Assembly (NCBI GenBank): GCA_947167995.1
Contig: CAMVKS010000018.1
Coordinates: forward strand, 1-47,235
Origin: an uncultured Prevotellaceae bacterium
Lineage (GTDB): Bacteria; Bacteroidota; Bacteroidia; Bacteroidales; Muribaculaceae
Direction of reading: 5' to 3'
DNA length: 47,235 bases
Every line of letters begins with the position of its first letter. Position 1 is the stretch's first letter. The position numbers were made by a program, and so were the translations under genes. Below, in pieces: positions 1 to 8,596 of this stretch. Under the pieces are notes generated by a model. The model was not told the origin of the DNA. It searched no databases and saw nothing but the letters and a program-made list of their open reading frames with translations.

Positions 1-70
1 GAAAAGCCTCATTGGGGTTGGGTCTATTATTGATTTCCATAAATTCCGATTTATCGTTCTAATTATGCTG

Positions 71-78
71 CAAAGATA
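71..78 (-). promoter_or_regulatory. Leftward -7 promoter element
   Basis: Read on the minus strand this is TATCTTTG, an exact match to the Bacteroidetes -7 box TAnnTTTG. It points off the left edge, so it probably drives a gene whose start lies just outside the window. The -33 position is only a partial match. Confidence 0.45.
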
Positions 79-226
79 CAATTTTTTTTGTCTTTTGTCA
101 CATCGTTCAATCATAGTAGTTTTGCCACAAATAAATTGTGGCTTCAATGGGCTACGCAATGTCAAAACTAGTTTTGCCGCTGCTCTCGGCTTGCACCATT
201 GTTGCGGAAAACCTAACTTTTTTATT

Positions 227-478
227 ATGATTGATACAACACAACTGACTCAACTTATCTCCGCTTTCCGTGTGGAGACCGAGAAGGAGTCGATCTCGCC
301 GGAGACCGTCGGCTCACTCCTTCAGAACATCACTGACCTGCTCGCCAATGCGTCTTGCGGTGTTTTTTTAATGTTGTCTCGCCACCATGCCATCCACTAC
401 CTTTGCGCACATGCGCGTTCATTGACATACTGCCACCCCCCCTATATAACTGTAGTTCTGCATTGCGCCTCAATGTAA
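227..478 (+). pseudogene. Remnant of phage-type structural gene
   Basis: An ATG at 227 opens about 43 codons (to about 355) that resemble the N-terminus of phage tail or structural proteins found in Bacteroidales prophages, with a helical stretch around ISPETVGSLLQ. After that the frame loses this character and becomes Cys/His-rich, as expected of read-through past a break point. I infer a truncated leftover from a mobile element. The family match is from memory of similar N-termini. It could instead be a short functional orphan. Confidence 0.35.
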
Positions 479-684
479 TCGTAACATCCAAACCGAATCA
501 TTAAAATAGATAATTTACGGTCCATTCATGGTAATTTGCGTGAAAAATCTCCATGCGCAGCCAAAATAAAATTCTAGCAAGGAGTGGCAAAACAACAGTT
601 GTTTTGTTTGTTATTCAGTTGTTCTTGTTGTTTGAAAAACTGAGTCAGGTGAGTCAAGTGATTCCACTGATTCCATGTGCAATC

Positions 685-720
685 TTAGCCCGCAGGGCAG
701 TAATCTTTAGCGCGCAGCGC
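685..720. repeat. Twin mini-hairpins with swapped base pair
   Basis: Two 14-bp units, TTAGCCCGCAGGGC (685-698) and TTAGCGCGCAGCGC (707-720), repeat head to tail 22 bp apart. Each folds into a 4-bp stem with a GCA loop. They differ by a C-G to G-C swap that keeps the stem paired. GTAATC (700-705) and GATTAC (730-735) bracket the second unit. They lie just upstream of the promoter at 749-779. Confidence 0.45.
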
Positions 721-748
721 GGCCCAACTGATTACCCCTTAATGAAAT

Positions 749-779
749 TTTGTTTTTTCAAGAAAAATGATTAAATTTG
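749..779 (+). promoter_or_regulatory. Promoter of dockerin-type protein gene
   Basis: TTTG at 749-752, a 19-bp spacer, then TAAATTTG at 772-779. Transcription would begin at about 785, after the in-frame ATG at 781. This supports the ATG at 820 as the true start. Confidence 0.6.
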
Positions 780-819
780 CATGTTAATATTTAGAAATAA
801 CCTAAAAGATAATAAAAGA

Positions 820-2358
820 ATGAAGAAACTATTTACTTTTTTGTTGATTGCACTTCTCGCCATTAGCGTTAATGCTGCAGGAGTTATGATTTGTGGAAAG
901 GCCTACAATGAGAATAGTTATCTGCTTATAAATCAGGAGCTCACTGAGGCTGGCTATTTGAAGAGCGGCAGTGTGGCCTATGATCCTGTGAACTACAAAT
1001 TGACACTCAACAATGCCGATATTTTGTGCGATAAAACTATTATTGAGACCTATCAGCTTGAGGAACTTGAGATAGAGGTGATAGGTAATTGTACACTCAA
1101 GACTAAAAAAGAAGGTAATGAGAATGTTGACAATGGACTCAGCTGTATAAATGTCACAGCCGCCAATTCCAAGCCAATGACTATTGATTTCACTGGCAAC
1201 GGATCGCTGAAAATGACCTCCACCAACATTGCTTTCTTTGCATTCAACCGATATAGCGTGCAATACAAGTTTGACGGTCCCGATGTCACCATTAAATCGG
1301 CCCGTGGCATTTGGTCAACCAGTGTTTATCGTGTGGCTTATAAGATGAATGCTGGCTCGTTGAAGATTTGGAGCGACTATGGAGCCATCGACCACGCTTT
1401 CAATATGGATAATGGTGTGTATGGCACTATGTCGTTTGCCCCAGGCATTAAAATCTTGGAGCCTTATGACGGCTATTGGGATTGTGTGTTGCCACAGAAC
1501 GGTTATGCCATGATAAGACACTTCGCTGGTGAGGCCAAGACTGTGAAGATAGGCAGCACCTATGACCTCAAGGTTGGCGGCGTGCAAGTTACTACCCAAA
1601 ACTGCAACGACATCTTGGGCGATGGCAAGGTCTCTTACTTTCAGACAAATAACTTCTTGACTTTGAACAATGCCACAATTGAGGCCGATGGTCAGGTCAT
1701 CGTCAGCGACATCCAGTGGCTGAAAATCAGGATTGCTGGTTACAACCGTCTCATCACTCATCACAACACCTATGGTATAGATTTAACAGAGTGTGATGGC
1801 GTGGCAATTGAAGGCGCAGGCAATGGAGTTGAGAATGACGTGTTGTCGATGGAATCGAGTGTCAATCAAATGGGCATAGGTTACTTCACCCATAAGAAAG
1901 GCGAACCTGCCCAAACCTACATCCGTAACTGCTCTATCACAATGCCCGGAGGTGAGATTCAAAACGAGGACAATGACTGCGCGCTCACTATAGAGAACGC
2001 ATATATCCACTTAGCCAATGGTTACATAAGCACACCGCCAGCGCTCACCCTCAACAATTGCTACATCAGTATGCCCGTGGGAGGGCATGTTGATGATTAC
2101 GGTGGAATTTGTGCTAACGGCAGCAACAGCATGTACTGGGGAGAGATTGAAATTATGCCTGGCACCGCACCCACACCTGTCGTTGTTGGCGATGTGAATG
2201 GTGATGGAGAAGTTACAGCAAGCGATGTGACAGCTCTTTATAACTTCTTGCTTAACAATGACGATAGCAGTTTGGTTAACGGTGACCAGAATAATGATGG
2301 AGCAATTACCAGTGGCGACGTTACAATAGTCTACAGTGTTCTGCTTGGAGATAACTAA
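820..2358 (+). CDS. Secreted repeat protein with C-terminal dockerin-like domain
   Basis: The protein is 512 aa from the ATG at 820, where a clear signal peptide begins (MKKLFTFLLIALLAISVNAA). An in-frame ATG at 781 lies almost inside the promoter and is rejected. The body carries two related segments, near residues 20-80 and 250-310, each with a 'G..V....Y.....LTLNNA.I' pattern typical of secreted Bacteroidales beta-repeat proteins. The last 55 residues hold two EF-hand-like loops (GDVNGDGEVTASDV and GDQNNDGAITSGDV), the layout of a type I dockerin. It is probably exported to the periplasm or surface with a calcium-binding C-terminus. Substrate and partner are unknown, and no cohesin gene was seen nearby. 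Confidence 0.8.
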   Translation: MKKLFTFLLIALLAISVNAAGVMICGKAYNENSYLLINQELTEAGYLKSGSVAYDPVNYKLTLNNADILCDKTIIETYQLEELEIEVIGNCTLKTKKEGNENVDNGLSCINVTAANSKPMTIDFTGNGSLKMTSTNIAFFAFNRYSVQYKFDGPDVTIKSARGIWSTSVYRVAYKMNAGSLKIWSDYGAIDHAFNMDNGVYGTMSFAPGIKILEPYDGYWDCVLPQNGYAMIRHFAGEAKTVKIGSTYDLKVGGVQVTTQNCNDILGDGKVSYFQTNNFLTLNNATIEADGQVIVSDIQWLKIRIAGYNRLITHHNTYGIDLTECDGVAIEGAGNGVENDVLSMESSVNQMGIGYFTHKKGEPAQTYIRNCSITMPGGEIQNEDNDCALTIENAYIHLANGYISTPPALTLNNCYISMPVGGHVDDYGGICANGSNSMYWGEIEIMPGTAPTPVVVGDVNGDGEVTASDVTALYNFLLNNDDSSLVNGDQNNDGAITSGDVTIVYSVLLGDN

Positions 2359-2416
2359 AACTAATTTTAACTATTACTCCTTTATATTTTTTATTAACTA
2401 TTTAAAATCAGTATTT

Positions 2417-3007
2417 ATGAAAAAGTTATTATTAATGTTTGCAGTTGCAGGGCTTATTGCATCTTGCACAGGTAATGGAACAACAAGTGGCAGTGCCAGC
2501 GGTGAGCAAAAAGACAGCGCTAAAACCGAAGAGGCCAAAGAGAAGAAAGACACCCTCAAGGGTCCTGCAACTATCGAGAACCCAACATGGTCGGTTGAGT
2601 TGCCCGGCGGATGGAAAGCTCCATCGGTTCGTACAGGCGACAGCCAAAAGAACCCTTCTTACTGCGAACTCGAGCCGATTGTTGTTGAAGATGGCTTCAA
2701 AGGCCCAGTGGGCGTGAAAATCAGTTCTTATCCCTACAAGTCTAACACTGTAGAGAAAGACATGGAGTCCTTCTTCAATATCTACGAGAAAGCCAAGAAG
2801 GATGGCCAAGTTGAAATTGGTGGCGTTAAGTTCCAAAAGGCTGTTATGGTTTACGACGACGGCAACACCGTTACCCACCTCGTTGCTCCTCTCACTCCCG
2901 AAGGCAGCGTGAGCATAGAGTTCCGTCACCTCAAGTATGACGACGAGATTATCCAAACCATCCTCAAGAGCTTCAAGCTCAAGCCAGCCGAGGCTGCCGA
3001 GAAATAA
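2417..3007 (+). CDS. Putative lipoprotein of unknown function
   Basis: The product is 196 aa. The ATG at 2417 opens a lipoprotein signal peptide with lipobox IASC, so the mature protein would be lipidated at about Cys18. A low-complexity Ser/Gly/Lys/Glu linker follows to about residue 45, then a compact domain of about 145 residues. I do not recognise the family. The start was moved inward from 2336, since the extra codons overlap the previous gene and carry no signal. The gap to the upstream gene is 58 bp with no obvious separate promoter, so co-transcription is possible. A convergent hairpin follows the stop. Confidence 0.75.
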   Translation: MKKLLLMFAVAGLIASCTGNGTTSGSASGEQKDSAKTEEAKEKKDTLKGPATIENPTWSVELPGGWKAPSVRTGDSQKNPSYCELEPIVVEDGFKGPVGVKISSYPYKSNTVEKDMESFFNIYEKAKKDGQVEIGGVKFQKAVMVYDDGNTVTHLVAPLTPEGSVSIEFRHLKYDDEIIQTILKSFKLKPAEAAEK

Positions 3008-3031
3008 TCCAAATCTCTGACTTTTATCAAC

Positions 3032-3073
3032 AATTAAGGGGGTATGTCAAAATTTTGGCACACCCCCTTAATT
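3032..3073. terminator. Convergent intrinsic terminator
   Basis: An 11-bp perfect stem (AATTAAGGGGG / CCCCCTTAATT), with further partial pairing towards the loop, lies between the lipoprotein gene (+) and the kinase genes (-). On the plus strand it is followed by TTTGTTTTTT. It probably serves both directions. Confidence 0.75.
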
Positions 3074-3088
3074 TGTTTTTTCTATGTG

Positions 3089-3709
3089 TCAGATGATTGG
3101 GAAGAGGCCGTAGAGGAGGCCGTCGATGCGGTCGGTGACCTTGGCAAAGTCTTCGGGGCGGTCGCCAAACTTGCAGTTGTCGCCGTCGATGATGATGAGC
3201 TTGCCTTCGTAGCCATCTATCCATTTCTCATAGAGGCGCTCAAGGCCCTGCAGGTAGTCGAGGCGGATGGTCTGCTCATACTCGCGTCCTCGCTTCTGAA
3301 TCTGCCCCACAAGGGTAGAGATGCTTGAGCGGATGTAAATCATCAGGTCGGGTTTCTGCACAAGCGACATCATCAGGTTGAACAAGTCTTGATAAGTCTC
3401 AAAATCGCGGTCGCTCATCTTGCCCTGGTCGTGCAGGTTGGGAGCAAAGATGCAAGCGTCCTCAAAAATGGTGCGGTCCTGTATAATCACCTGGTCGCTC
3501 TTTGAGATTTCCACCACATCCTTGAAACGCTTGTTGAGAAAATAGATTTGCAGGTTGAACGACCACCGCTCCATGTCGTCATAGAAGTCGGCAAGATAGG
3601 GATTGTTGGTCACTGATTCAAAACGTGGCTCCCAGCCATAATGCTCGGCAAGCATTCGGGTCAATGTGGTCTTGCCACAACCTATGTTTCCTGATATTGC
3701 TATGTGCAT
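3089..3709 (-). CDS. Deoxynucleoside kinase (second of tandem pair)
   Basis: The product is 206 aa, the usual length for deoxyadenosine/deoxyguanosine kinases, which phosphorylate deoxynucleosides for dNTP salvage in the cytoplasm. Visible motifs are the P-loop GNIGCGKT (residues 7-14), ERWS (47-50), QDRT (77-80) with the Asp-Arg pair that contacts base and sugar, and an Arg-rich lid KRGREYEQ (139-146). It is the downstream member of a tandem pair, 27 bp after the other kinase. Such pairs are common in Bacteroidetes and may split substrate preference or form a heterodimer. Exact specificity cannot be told from sequence. Confidence 0.9.
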   Translation of the reverse strand: MHIAISGNIGCGKTTLTRMLAEHYGWEPRFESVTNNPYLADFYDDMERWSFNLQIYFLNKRFKDVVEISKSDQVIIQDRTIFEDACIFAPNLHDQGKMSDRDFETYQDLFNLMMSLVQKPDLMIYIRSSISTLVGQIQKRGREYEQTIRLDYLQGLERLYEKWIDGYEGKLIIIDGDNCKFGDRPEDFAKVTDRIDGLLYGLFPII

Positions 3710-3736
3710 AGTTTTCTATGTTTTAAGTGTTAAGTT

Positions 3737-4378
3737 TCAAGTATTATGGTTTGAATTGTCAATAGGGAACAAGCCGTAGAGCAGCGAGTCGATGCGGTTG
3801 GTGATGCCAATGAAGTCCTCGCGTCGGTTCTCGAAGTCGAGGTTGTCTTTGTCCACAATCATCACACGCCCCTTGTAGTGGTTGGTGATGAAGTCCTCAT
3901 AGCGGCGGTTGAGGTTGTCGAGATACTCAATCTGCATGGTCTGCTCATAGTCGCGGCCACGCTTCTGGATGTTTGCAACCAGGTGTTCCACCGAGCAGCG
4001 CAGGTAAATCATCAAGTCGGGAAGCTTGACTATCGAGAGCATGTGCTCAAAGAGTTCCATATAAGTCGCGAAATCGCGCTCCGAGATGTTACCCATGGCG
4101 CGGTTGTTGGCAACAAAGACATAAACGCCCTCAAAGATTGAACGATCCTGCAGAACAACGTCCTTGGCTTGTGATATAGCGAGCAAGTCGCGGAATCGCT
4201 CCTTGAGAAAATACACCTCAAGGTTGAACGACCACCGCTGAATGTCGTGATAATAGTCTTCGAGATAGGGATTGTGGGCCACACTCTCATAGCGGGGAGT
4301 CCACCCATAGTGCTGCGCCAGCAACCGCGTGAGCGTCGACTTTCCTGAACCTATATTTCCCGCTATTACAATGTGCAT
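3737..4378 (-). CDS. Deoxynucleoside kinase (first of tandem pair)
   Basis: The product is 213 aa, a paralogue of the neighbouring kinase with the same order of motifs: P-loop GNIGSGKS (7-14), QRWS, QDRS, and lid KRGRDYEQ near 139-146. It is expected to act in deoxynucleoside salvage. It is first in the operon, with a promoter-like TATTTTTG on the minus strand at 4414-4421 about 35 bp upstream. The two kinases differ in the lid (RDYEQ versus REYEQ) and around the acceptor region, so they may prefer different deoxynucleosides. Confidence 0.9.
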   Translation of the reverse strand: MHIVIAGNIGSGKSTLTRLLAQHYGWTPRYESVAHNPYLEDYYHDIQRWSFNLEVYFLKERFRDLLAISQAKDVVLQDRSIFEGVYVFVANNRAMGNISERDFATYMELFEHMLSIVKLPDLMIYLRCSVEHLVANIQKRGRDYEQTMQIEYLDNLNRRYEDFITNHYKGRVMIVDKDNLDFENRREDFIGITNRIDSLLYGLFPIDNSNHNT

Positions 4379-4413
4379 GTGAGCTGGAGAAAAAAGTTTT
4401 GTTTTCTCGACGG

Positions 4414-4421
4414 CAAAAATA
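4414..4421 (-). promoter_or_regulatory. -7 element for kinase operon
   Basis: The minus strand reads TATTTTTG, matching TAnnTTTG, 36-43 bp ahead of the kinase ATG. No good -33 box sits at the expected spacing. Confidence 0.4.
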
Positions 4422-4623
4422 CAAATTTCTTAACAACCATCCTAACGAAAACATATTTTTTTATTAACCATTTTTCTTGCCACTCAGGAAAAAACAAGAG
4501 CGCTGGACAGCTTTGCCCTCGCGCTCTGTGTTTGTGTGTGCTATAAAAAATCTAAATGTTAATATAGAATAATCCTCAAGATATTAGATGAATCCATGCT
4601 CTTAAGGTTTAAATTGGCCAATC

Positions 4624-5430
4624 TCATTTTGCTTGAGTTATGCGGGAGCGCTTGTAACCATGCTCGAGGCGATATTTGCGCACGTCGGCAAAGAGGTCGG
4701 TGGCATAGACAAAGTTGTTGAGGTTCTCGTTATCAACATTGTAAATCTCATCTTTGTTGCCAACCCAGCCCACGTGACCCTTATAGATGAACACAATGTT
4801 CTCCCCTATCCCCATCACTGAGTTCATGTCGTGAGTGTTGATGATGGTTGTGATGCCAAACTCATGGGTGATGTCGCTCAGCAGCTCATCTATCACTATC
4901 GATGTCTTGGGGTCTAAGCCCGAATTGGGCTCGTCACAGAACAGGTACTTGGGGTTCAGAGCAATGGCGCGGGCAATAGCGGCGCGCTTCTGCATACCAC
5001 CACTCAACTCGCTCGGAAACTTGTTCTCGCTGCCGGTGAGATTCACACGGTCGATACAGAACTGAGCTCGGTCACGCTGCTCGGCGGCACTCATCTTGGA
5101 GAACATCTTCAAGGGGAACATCACGTTGCCCATCACTGTCTCACTATCAAAAAGTGCCGAGCCCTGAAACAACATACCAATCTCCTTGCGAAGCTCCTTC
5201 ATCGCTTTGTCGTCAAACTTGGTGATGTCACGCCCATCATAGAGAATCTCACCACTGTCGGGCTTGAAAAGACCCACAAGGTTCTTCACCAACACGGTTT
5301 TACCCGAGCCGCTCTGGCCTATTATCAAATTAGTCTTGCCGTCATAGAACTTGGCGTTGACGCCAAACAGCACCTGCCGGCGACCGCCTTCCTCCTCAAA
5401 CGACTTCTCAACATTCTTTACCTCTATCAT
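4624..5430 (-). CDS. ABC transporter ATPase, MlaF type
   Basis: The product is 268 aa. It carries Walker A GQSGSGKT (38-45), Q-loop Gln89, signature LSGGMQ (142-147), Walker B YLFCDE (162-167) and H-loop His200. The closest remembered family is MlaF/Ttg2A, the cytoplasmic ATPase of the phospholipid transport system that maintains outer-membrane asymmetry. In most Bacteroidales the MlaE permease and MlaD substrate-binding genes adjoin it. Here the upstream gene runs the other way and the downstream genes are nucleoside kinases, so the permease must be encoded elsewhere if the system works. Confidence 0.85.
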   Translation of the reverse strand: MIEVKNVEKSFEEEGGRRQVLFGVNAKFYDGKTNLIIGQSGSGKTVLVKNLVGLFKPDSGEILYDGRDITKFDDKAMKELRKEIGMLFQGSALFDSETVMGNVMFPLKMFSKMSAAEQRDRAQFCIDRVNLTGSENKFPSELSGGMQKRAAIARAIALNPKYLFCDEPNSGLDPKTSIVIDELLSDITHEFGITTIINTHDMNSVMGIGENIVFIYKGHVGWVGNKDEIYNVDNENLNNFVYATDLFADVRKYRLEHGYKRSRITQAK

Positions 5431-5601
5431 ATTAGTTTCCTGACTATTTCCTTAAAAAAACAGAGAACAAAGAAACAACAAAAAACCGACAAATCAAAGC
5501 AAAACGACAAGTTTTTTGAAAAAGGAAAAGTTTTCACAACTCGCACACATTAAAAAATTACTTAAAGACTTTAGAATCCTCAACAACTAAAACAAACAAA
5601 A

Positions 5602-5633
5602 CTTGCGTCTTTTGGAAAAAAGTCTTAAATTTG
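5602..5633 (+). promoter_or_regulatory. Promoter of FMN reductase gene
   Basis: CTTG at 5602-5605 (TTG core), a 20-bp spacer, then TAAATTTG at 5626-5633, about 33 bp before the ATG at 5667. Confidence 0.6.
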
Positions 5634-5666
5634 CCAAACACTCACATAACTCAATAAAAACTAACT

Positions 5667-6182
5667 ATGAACATACTCATTCTACAAGCATCGCCACGGG
5701 CTAACGGCAACACAGCCTGGATGGCCGAAGAGTGCATGAAAGCTGCCGAGGCAGCAGGTCATAACGTAACACTGGTGAACGTCGCTCGCAAGAAGATAGC
5801 AGGATGCCTCGCATGCGAGTACTGCCACACCAAGGGCAACGGAGCATGCATCCAGAAGGACGACATGCAGGAGCTCTATCCACTCATGGCCGAAGCCGAC
5901 GTGCTGGTTCTTGCAGCACCCATCTACTATTTCACGCTGTGCGCTCAGATTCAGGCTCCCATCCAGCGCATGTACTGCGTGAACAGTCCTGCCAAGGTGA
6001 AGAAGATGGCGCTTCTCATGTCGAGCTACTCGCCTGGCGTATATGACGGCGCAACAGCCGAGTACCGCGACATCTGCAACTACTGGAACGCACAAGACTG
6101 CGGCATCGTCACCGCCAAGAACGATGAGCAGAAGACCGACGGTATCAAACAGAAAATCATCGACCTCGTCGCAAAGATGTAA
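5667..6182 (+). CDS. NAD(P)H-dependent FMN reductase / flavodoxin-fold protein
   Basis: The product is 171 aa with a flavodoxin-like Rossmann start and the flavin phosphate loop SPRANGNT (9-16). A Cys-rich insert has Cys47, Cys50, Cys53 and Cys61, typical of the iron-sulfur-flavoprotein-like and NADPH-dependent FMN reductase families of anaerobes. The APIYYF motif near residue 90 is usual for the family. It probably reduces FMN or quinone-like compounds in the cytoplasm. It is monocistronic with its own promoter. A second member of the family lies at 31315. Confidence 0.85.
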   Translation: MNILILQASPRANGNTAWMAEECMKAAEAAGHNVTLVNVARKKIAGCLACEYCHTKGNGACIQKDDMQELYPLMAEADVLVLAAPIYYFTLCAQIQAPIQRMYCVNSPAKVKKMALLMSSYSPGVYDGATAEYRDICNYWNAQDCGIVTAKNDEQKTDGIKQKIIDLVAKM

Positions 6183-6619
6183 TACTCCACACCAAAGGCT
6201 CTCACTTGGTAAACATTAAATATTAGTAATGCAGATAGAGCAGTGTAAGTAAAGAATAAATCTACTTTCCCACGCAACATTTATATAATCTTCACTGACA
6301 GCACTTTAAGTATTTGAACGGTACAAGTAAGATTTTTGCAAATACTCAGAGTTCGTCCAAAAAGCGCTTAAGTGTAATTCCAGTCTTTCAAAAGTCTGCG
6401 AAAGTGTCCACTTGACCTCTCGTTTGCAAAGGTAGGCAAATTCCTGCAAACGGAGGTCATTTTCATGTCTAAAAATCATTAAATCGGCAAATTTTTCCAT
6501 AAAAGTTTGGAAGTTTGTCTAAAAATGTCTATTTTTGCACCAGTAAATAGTAATAAGTTGAAGATAAAAATAAAATTTATTTGTAAGTATCACTTTGTTG
6601 AATATTAAGTATTATAATT
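6183..6619. other. Long leader region upstream of hipBA
   Basis: This 437-bp stretch has no convincing gene. It contains the inverted repeat CGTTTGCA (6421-6428) / TGCAAACG (6445-6452) and the hipBA promoter at 6506-6537. A 64-codon minus-strand frame (6306-6500) lacks a promoter or recognisable domain and was not called. Confidence 0.5.
6506..6537 (+). promoter_or_regulatory. hipBA promoter
   Basis: TTTG at 6506-6509, a 20-bp spacer, then TATTTTTG at 6530-6537. This matches the Bacteroidetes promoter in both boxes and spacing. The leader to the hipB ATG is about 75 nt. Confidence 0.65.
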
Positions 6620-6931
6620 ATGGCAGACCTTTATGAATATTCTACGCCAGAACTTGTACGATTGCTTGGTGAGCGTTTCAAGGAGTACAGGATGCGTTGC
6701 AATCTCACTCAAAAAGAGGTTGCAGAACAGTCGGGTATTGGACTGACTACCATCTATAAGTTTGAGAATGGCACGGCGGGGAATCTCTCTCTGTCAACAT
6801 TCATCCTGCTTCTGAAGGTCGTGGGTCAGGTCAATGCCTTGGATGACCTTATGCCAGAACTGCCTGAATCGCCTTACCTCATCCGCAAGGAAGAAAGGAA
6901 GGCACAAAGAATCCGTCACCCTAAAAAGTAA
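6620..6931 (+). CDS. hipB: HipB-like XRE antitoxin/repressor
   Basis: The product is 103 aa with an XRE helix-turn-helix at about residues 13-70 (the segment around LTQKEVAEQSGIGLTTIYKF holds the recognition helix). A charged C-terminal tail ends in RIRHPKK. It lies 6 bp upstream of hipA, the standard order in which the antitoxin binds the kinase and represses its own promoter. A Pro-rich hinge (MPELPESPY) links the HTH to the tail. Assignment rests on the HTH plus the hipA partner. Confidence 0.85.
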   Translation: MADLYEYSTPELVRLLGERFKEYRMRCNLTQKEVAEQSGIGLTTIYKFENGTAGNLSLSTFILLLKVVGQVNALDDLMPELPESPYLIRKEERKAQRIRHPKK

Positions 6932-6937
6932 ACCGAT

Positions 6938-8446
6938 ATGACGAAGACCTTGAAAGTAATCCTGTGGGGAGAAGAAATTGGAAGGCTGGCGTGGGACGAA
7001 CGTCGTCACCTTTCTTATTTTATATATAACCCTGACTTCATCAAGAAGGGACTGAACATTTCTCCGTTGGTTGCTCCAATAGATGGTGTTCGTGCTCTTG
7101 CTCCTGTGTGGGGGGAGGATGCAAAGATATATCAGAAGTTGCCCGCTTTTGTTGCCGACTCATTGCCTGATGCCTGGGGTAATCAGTTGTTTGACCTCTG
7201 GCGTCAGCAGAATCATTTGGCAAATGCCGACATTACTCCATTAGATAAGTTGTCGTTTATCGGCAAGCGTGGTATGGGTGCATTGGAGTTTGAACCAGAA
7301 CTATCTCGCGAACGCAAAGCTACTAAGATTGATATGAAATCTTTGGCAGACTTGGCTATGCGAATCTATACAGAAAGAGAGAATGCACGTATTCTGCCTG
7401 ATGAATCCATTACGATGCAGTCGTTATTAACTGTCGGCACCTCTGCTGGAGGTCGTCAGCCCAAAGCCATCATTGCCATCAATCGTAAAAATGGCGAAAT
7501 ACGTAGTGGGCAAATTTCTGGCCTGAAAGACTTTGACTACTATATATTGAAGTTTGGCAATTCTCAATATAGTTCAGCAGAATTGGAGATGACCTATTAT
7601 GAGATGGCAACAACAGCAGGGATATATATGATGCATTCAGAACTATATCCTGTTGAAGGTAATAATCATTTTTTGACAAAACGCTTTGACCGTGATGGAG
7701 GAAGAAAGATCCACACGCAGACACTGGCTGCAATTAATCCAGATGTAGATAGTTATGAGCAATTGTTATTAGTATGTCGCAAGCTCCACCTTCCAGAGGC
7801 AGATTGTCAAGAGGTGTTCCGAAGGATGATCTTCAATGTTTTGGCTAACAATACCGATGATCATAACAAAAACTTTTCGTTTATTATGAGCGAGGATGGA
7901 ACTTGGCGCTTATCTCCAGCGTATGATATTACCTATATTATAGGTAGTGGTGGTTTCCTTCCAAACGAAGACCATTGCATGTATGTTAGAGCAAAGCTAC
8001 GGAATATCACTCGTGATGACGCCATTCAGTTTGCCCGTGACAATGGCATACGCAGACCTGATGCAATCATCCGTGATGTGGTTGCGTCTTTAAAGCAGTT
8101 CAGAACCATTGCCATGAAATACGGTGTGTCAGAGCAATGGACGGGTAGGGTGGAAGCAACAATTATCGACCATCTGAGATCATGGGACATGTGGGAAGAA
8201 ACCCCGGCTCCGTCAGAACAGATTATCAATGGCCACACAGTTTCCGACATCCGTGTTGAACAGGCGTACAAAGGCAACTTTCACCTTCTTGCAGTGATTG
8301 ACGGGCAAGAACGAAAGTTTGTCATAGGTAAGAATAAGGAAGAGTTTGCACTAATAGAGAAGACAGGCATTGCCAATCTGACTGGCGATCAACTCAAAGC
8401 AATGGTAAAAAAGCATTTCAAACTATCGGAAGAGAATCTCTCGTAG
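6938..8446 (+). CDS. hipA: HipA-type serine/threonine kinase toxin
   Basis: The product is 502 aa, longer than E. coli HipA (about 440 aa). It has an N-terminal HipA_N domain (about 1-120), a Gly-rich loop VGTSAGGRQPKA (166-177), and the kinase core. The catalytic segment NTDDHNKN (305-312) supplies Asp307 and Asn312, and Asp330 in AYD is in place to bind metal. The catalytic set looks intact. By family knowledge such kinases phosphorylate an aminoacyl-tRNA synthetase (GltX in E. coli) and cause dormancy; the target here is unknown. The last 70-80 residues form an extension beyond the usual core. It is co-transcribed with hipB. Confidence 0.9.
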   Translation: MTKTLKVILWGEEIGRLAWDERRHLSYFIYNPDFIKKGLNISPLVAPIDGVRALAPVWGEDAKIYQKLPAFVADSLPDAWGNQLFDLWRQQNHLANADITPLDKLSFIGKRGMGALEFEPELSRERKATKIDMKSLADLAMRIYTERENARILPDESITMQSLLTVGTSAGGRQPKAIIAINRKNGEIRSGQISGLKDFDYYILKFGNSQYSSAELEMTYYEMATTAGIYMMHSELYPVEGNNHFLTKRFDRDGGRKIHTQTLAAINPDVDSYEQLLLVCRKLHLPEADCQEVFRRMIFNVLANNTDDHNKNFSFIMSEDGTWRLSPAYDITYIIGSGGFLPNEDHCMYVRAKLRNITRDDAIQFARDNGIRRPDAIIRDVVASLKQFRTIAMKYGVSEQWTGRVEATIIDHLRSWDMWEETPAPSEQIINGHTVSDIRVEQAYKGNFHLLAVIDGQERKFVIGKNKEEFALIEKTGIANLTGDQLKAMVKKHFKLSEENLS

Positions 8447-8596
8447 CCTTGTTTGTACTCGATAAAAATGCGGATAGACGCAGAAAAATAGACTAACATT
8501 ATATTTATTTTGCGTGATATTCTATGAAAATGCGAACTTGAAGCAAAAAAAAAAGAAATTCAACGATTTGTATCGATGAATTTGGAAATAAATAAA

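Larger units (their letters stand above)
1..819. other. Gene-poor left edge
   Basis: No convincing complete gene lies here. The stretch holds a leftward promoter near 71-78, a hairpin at 124-142 (7-bp arms GCCACAA/TTGTGGC), a 14-bp palindrome at 163-176, a phage-like coding remnant from 227, a 19-bp inverted repeat at 588-606 (9-bp arms CAAAACAAC/GTTGTTTTG), two small GC hairpins at 685-720, and the promoter of the next gene at 749-779. Open frames at 65-478 and 553-774 do not look like complete proteins. Confidence 0.6.

Noticed and set aside
6306-6500. 64-codon minus-strand frame upstream of hipBA
   Set aside because: Low evidence: no signal, domain or promoter. It may be part of a conserved noncoding leader.
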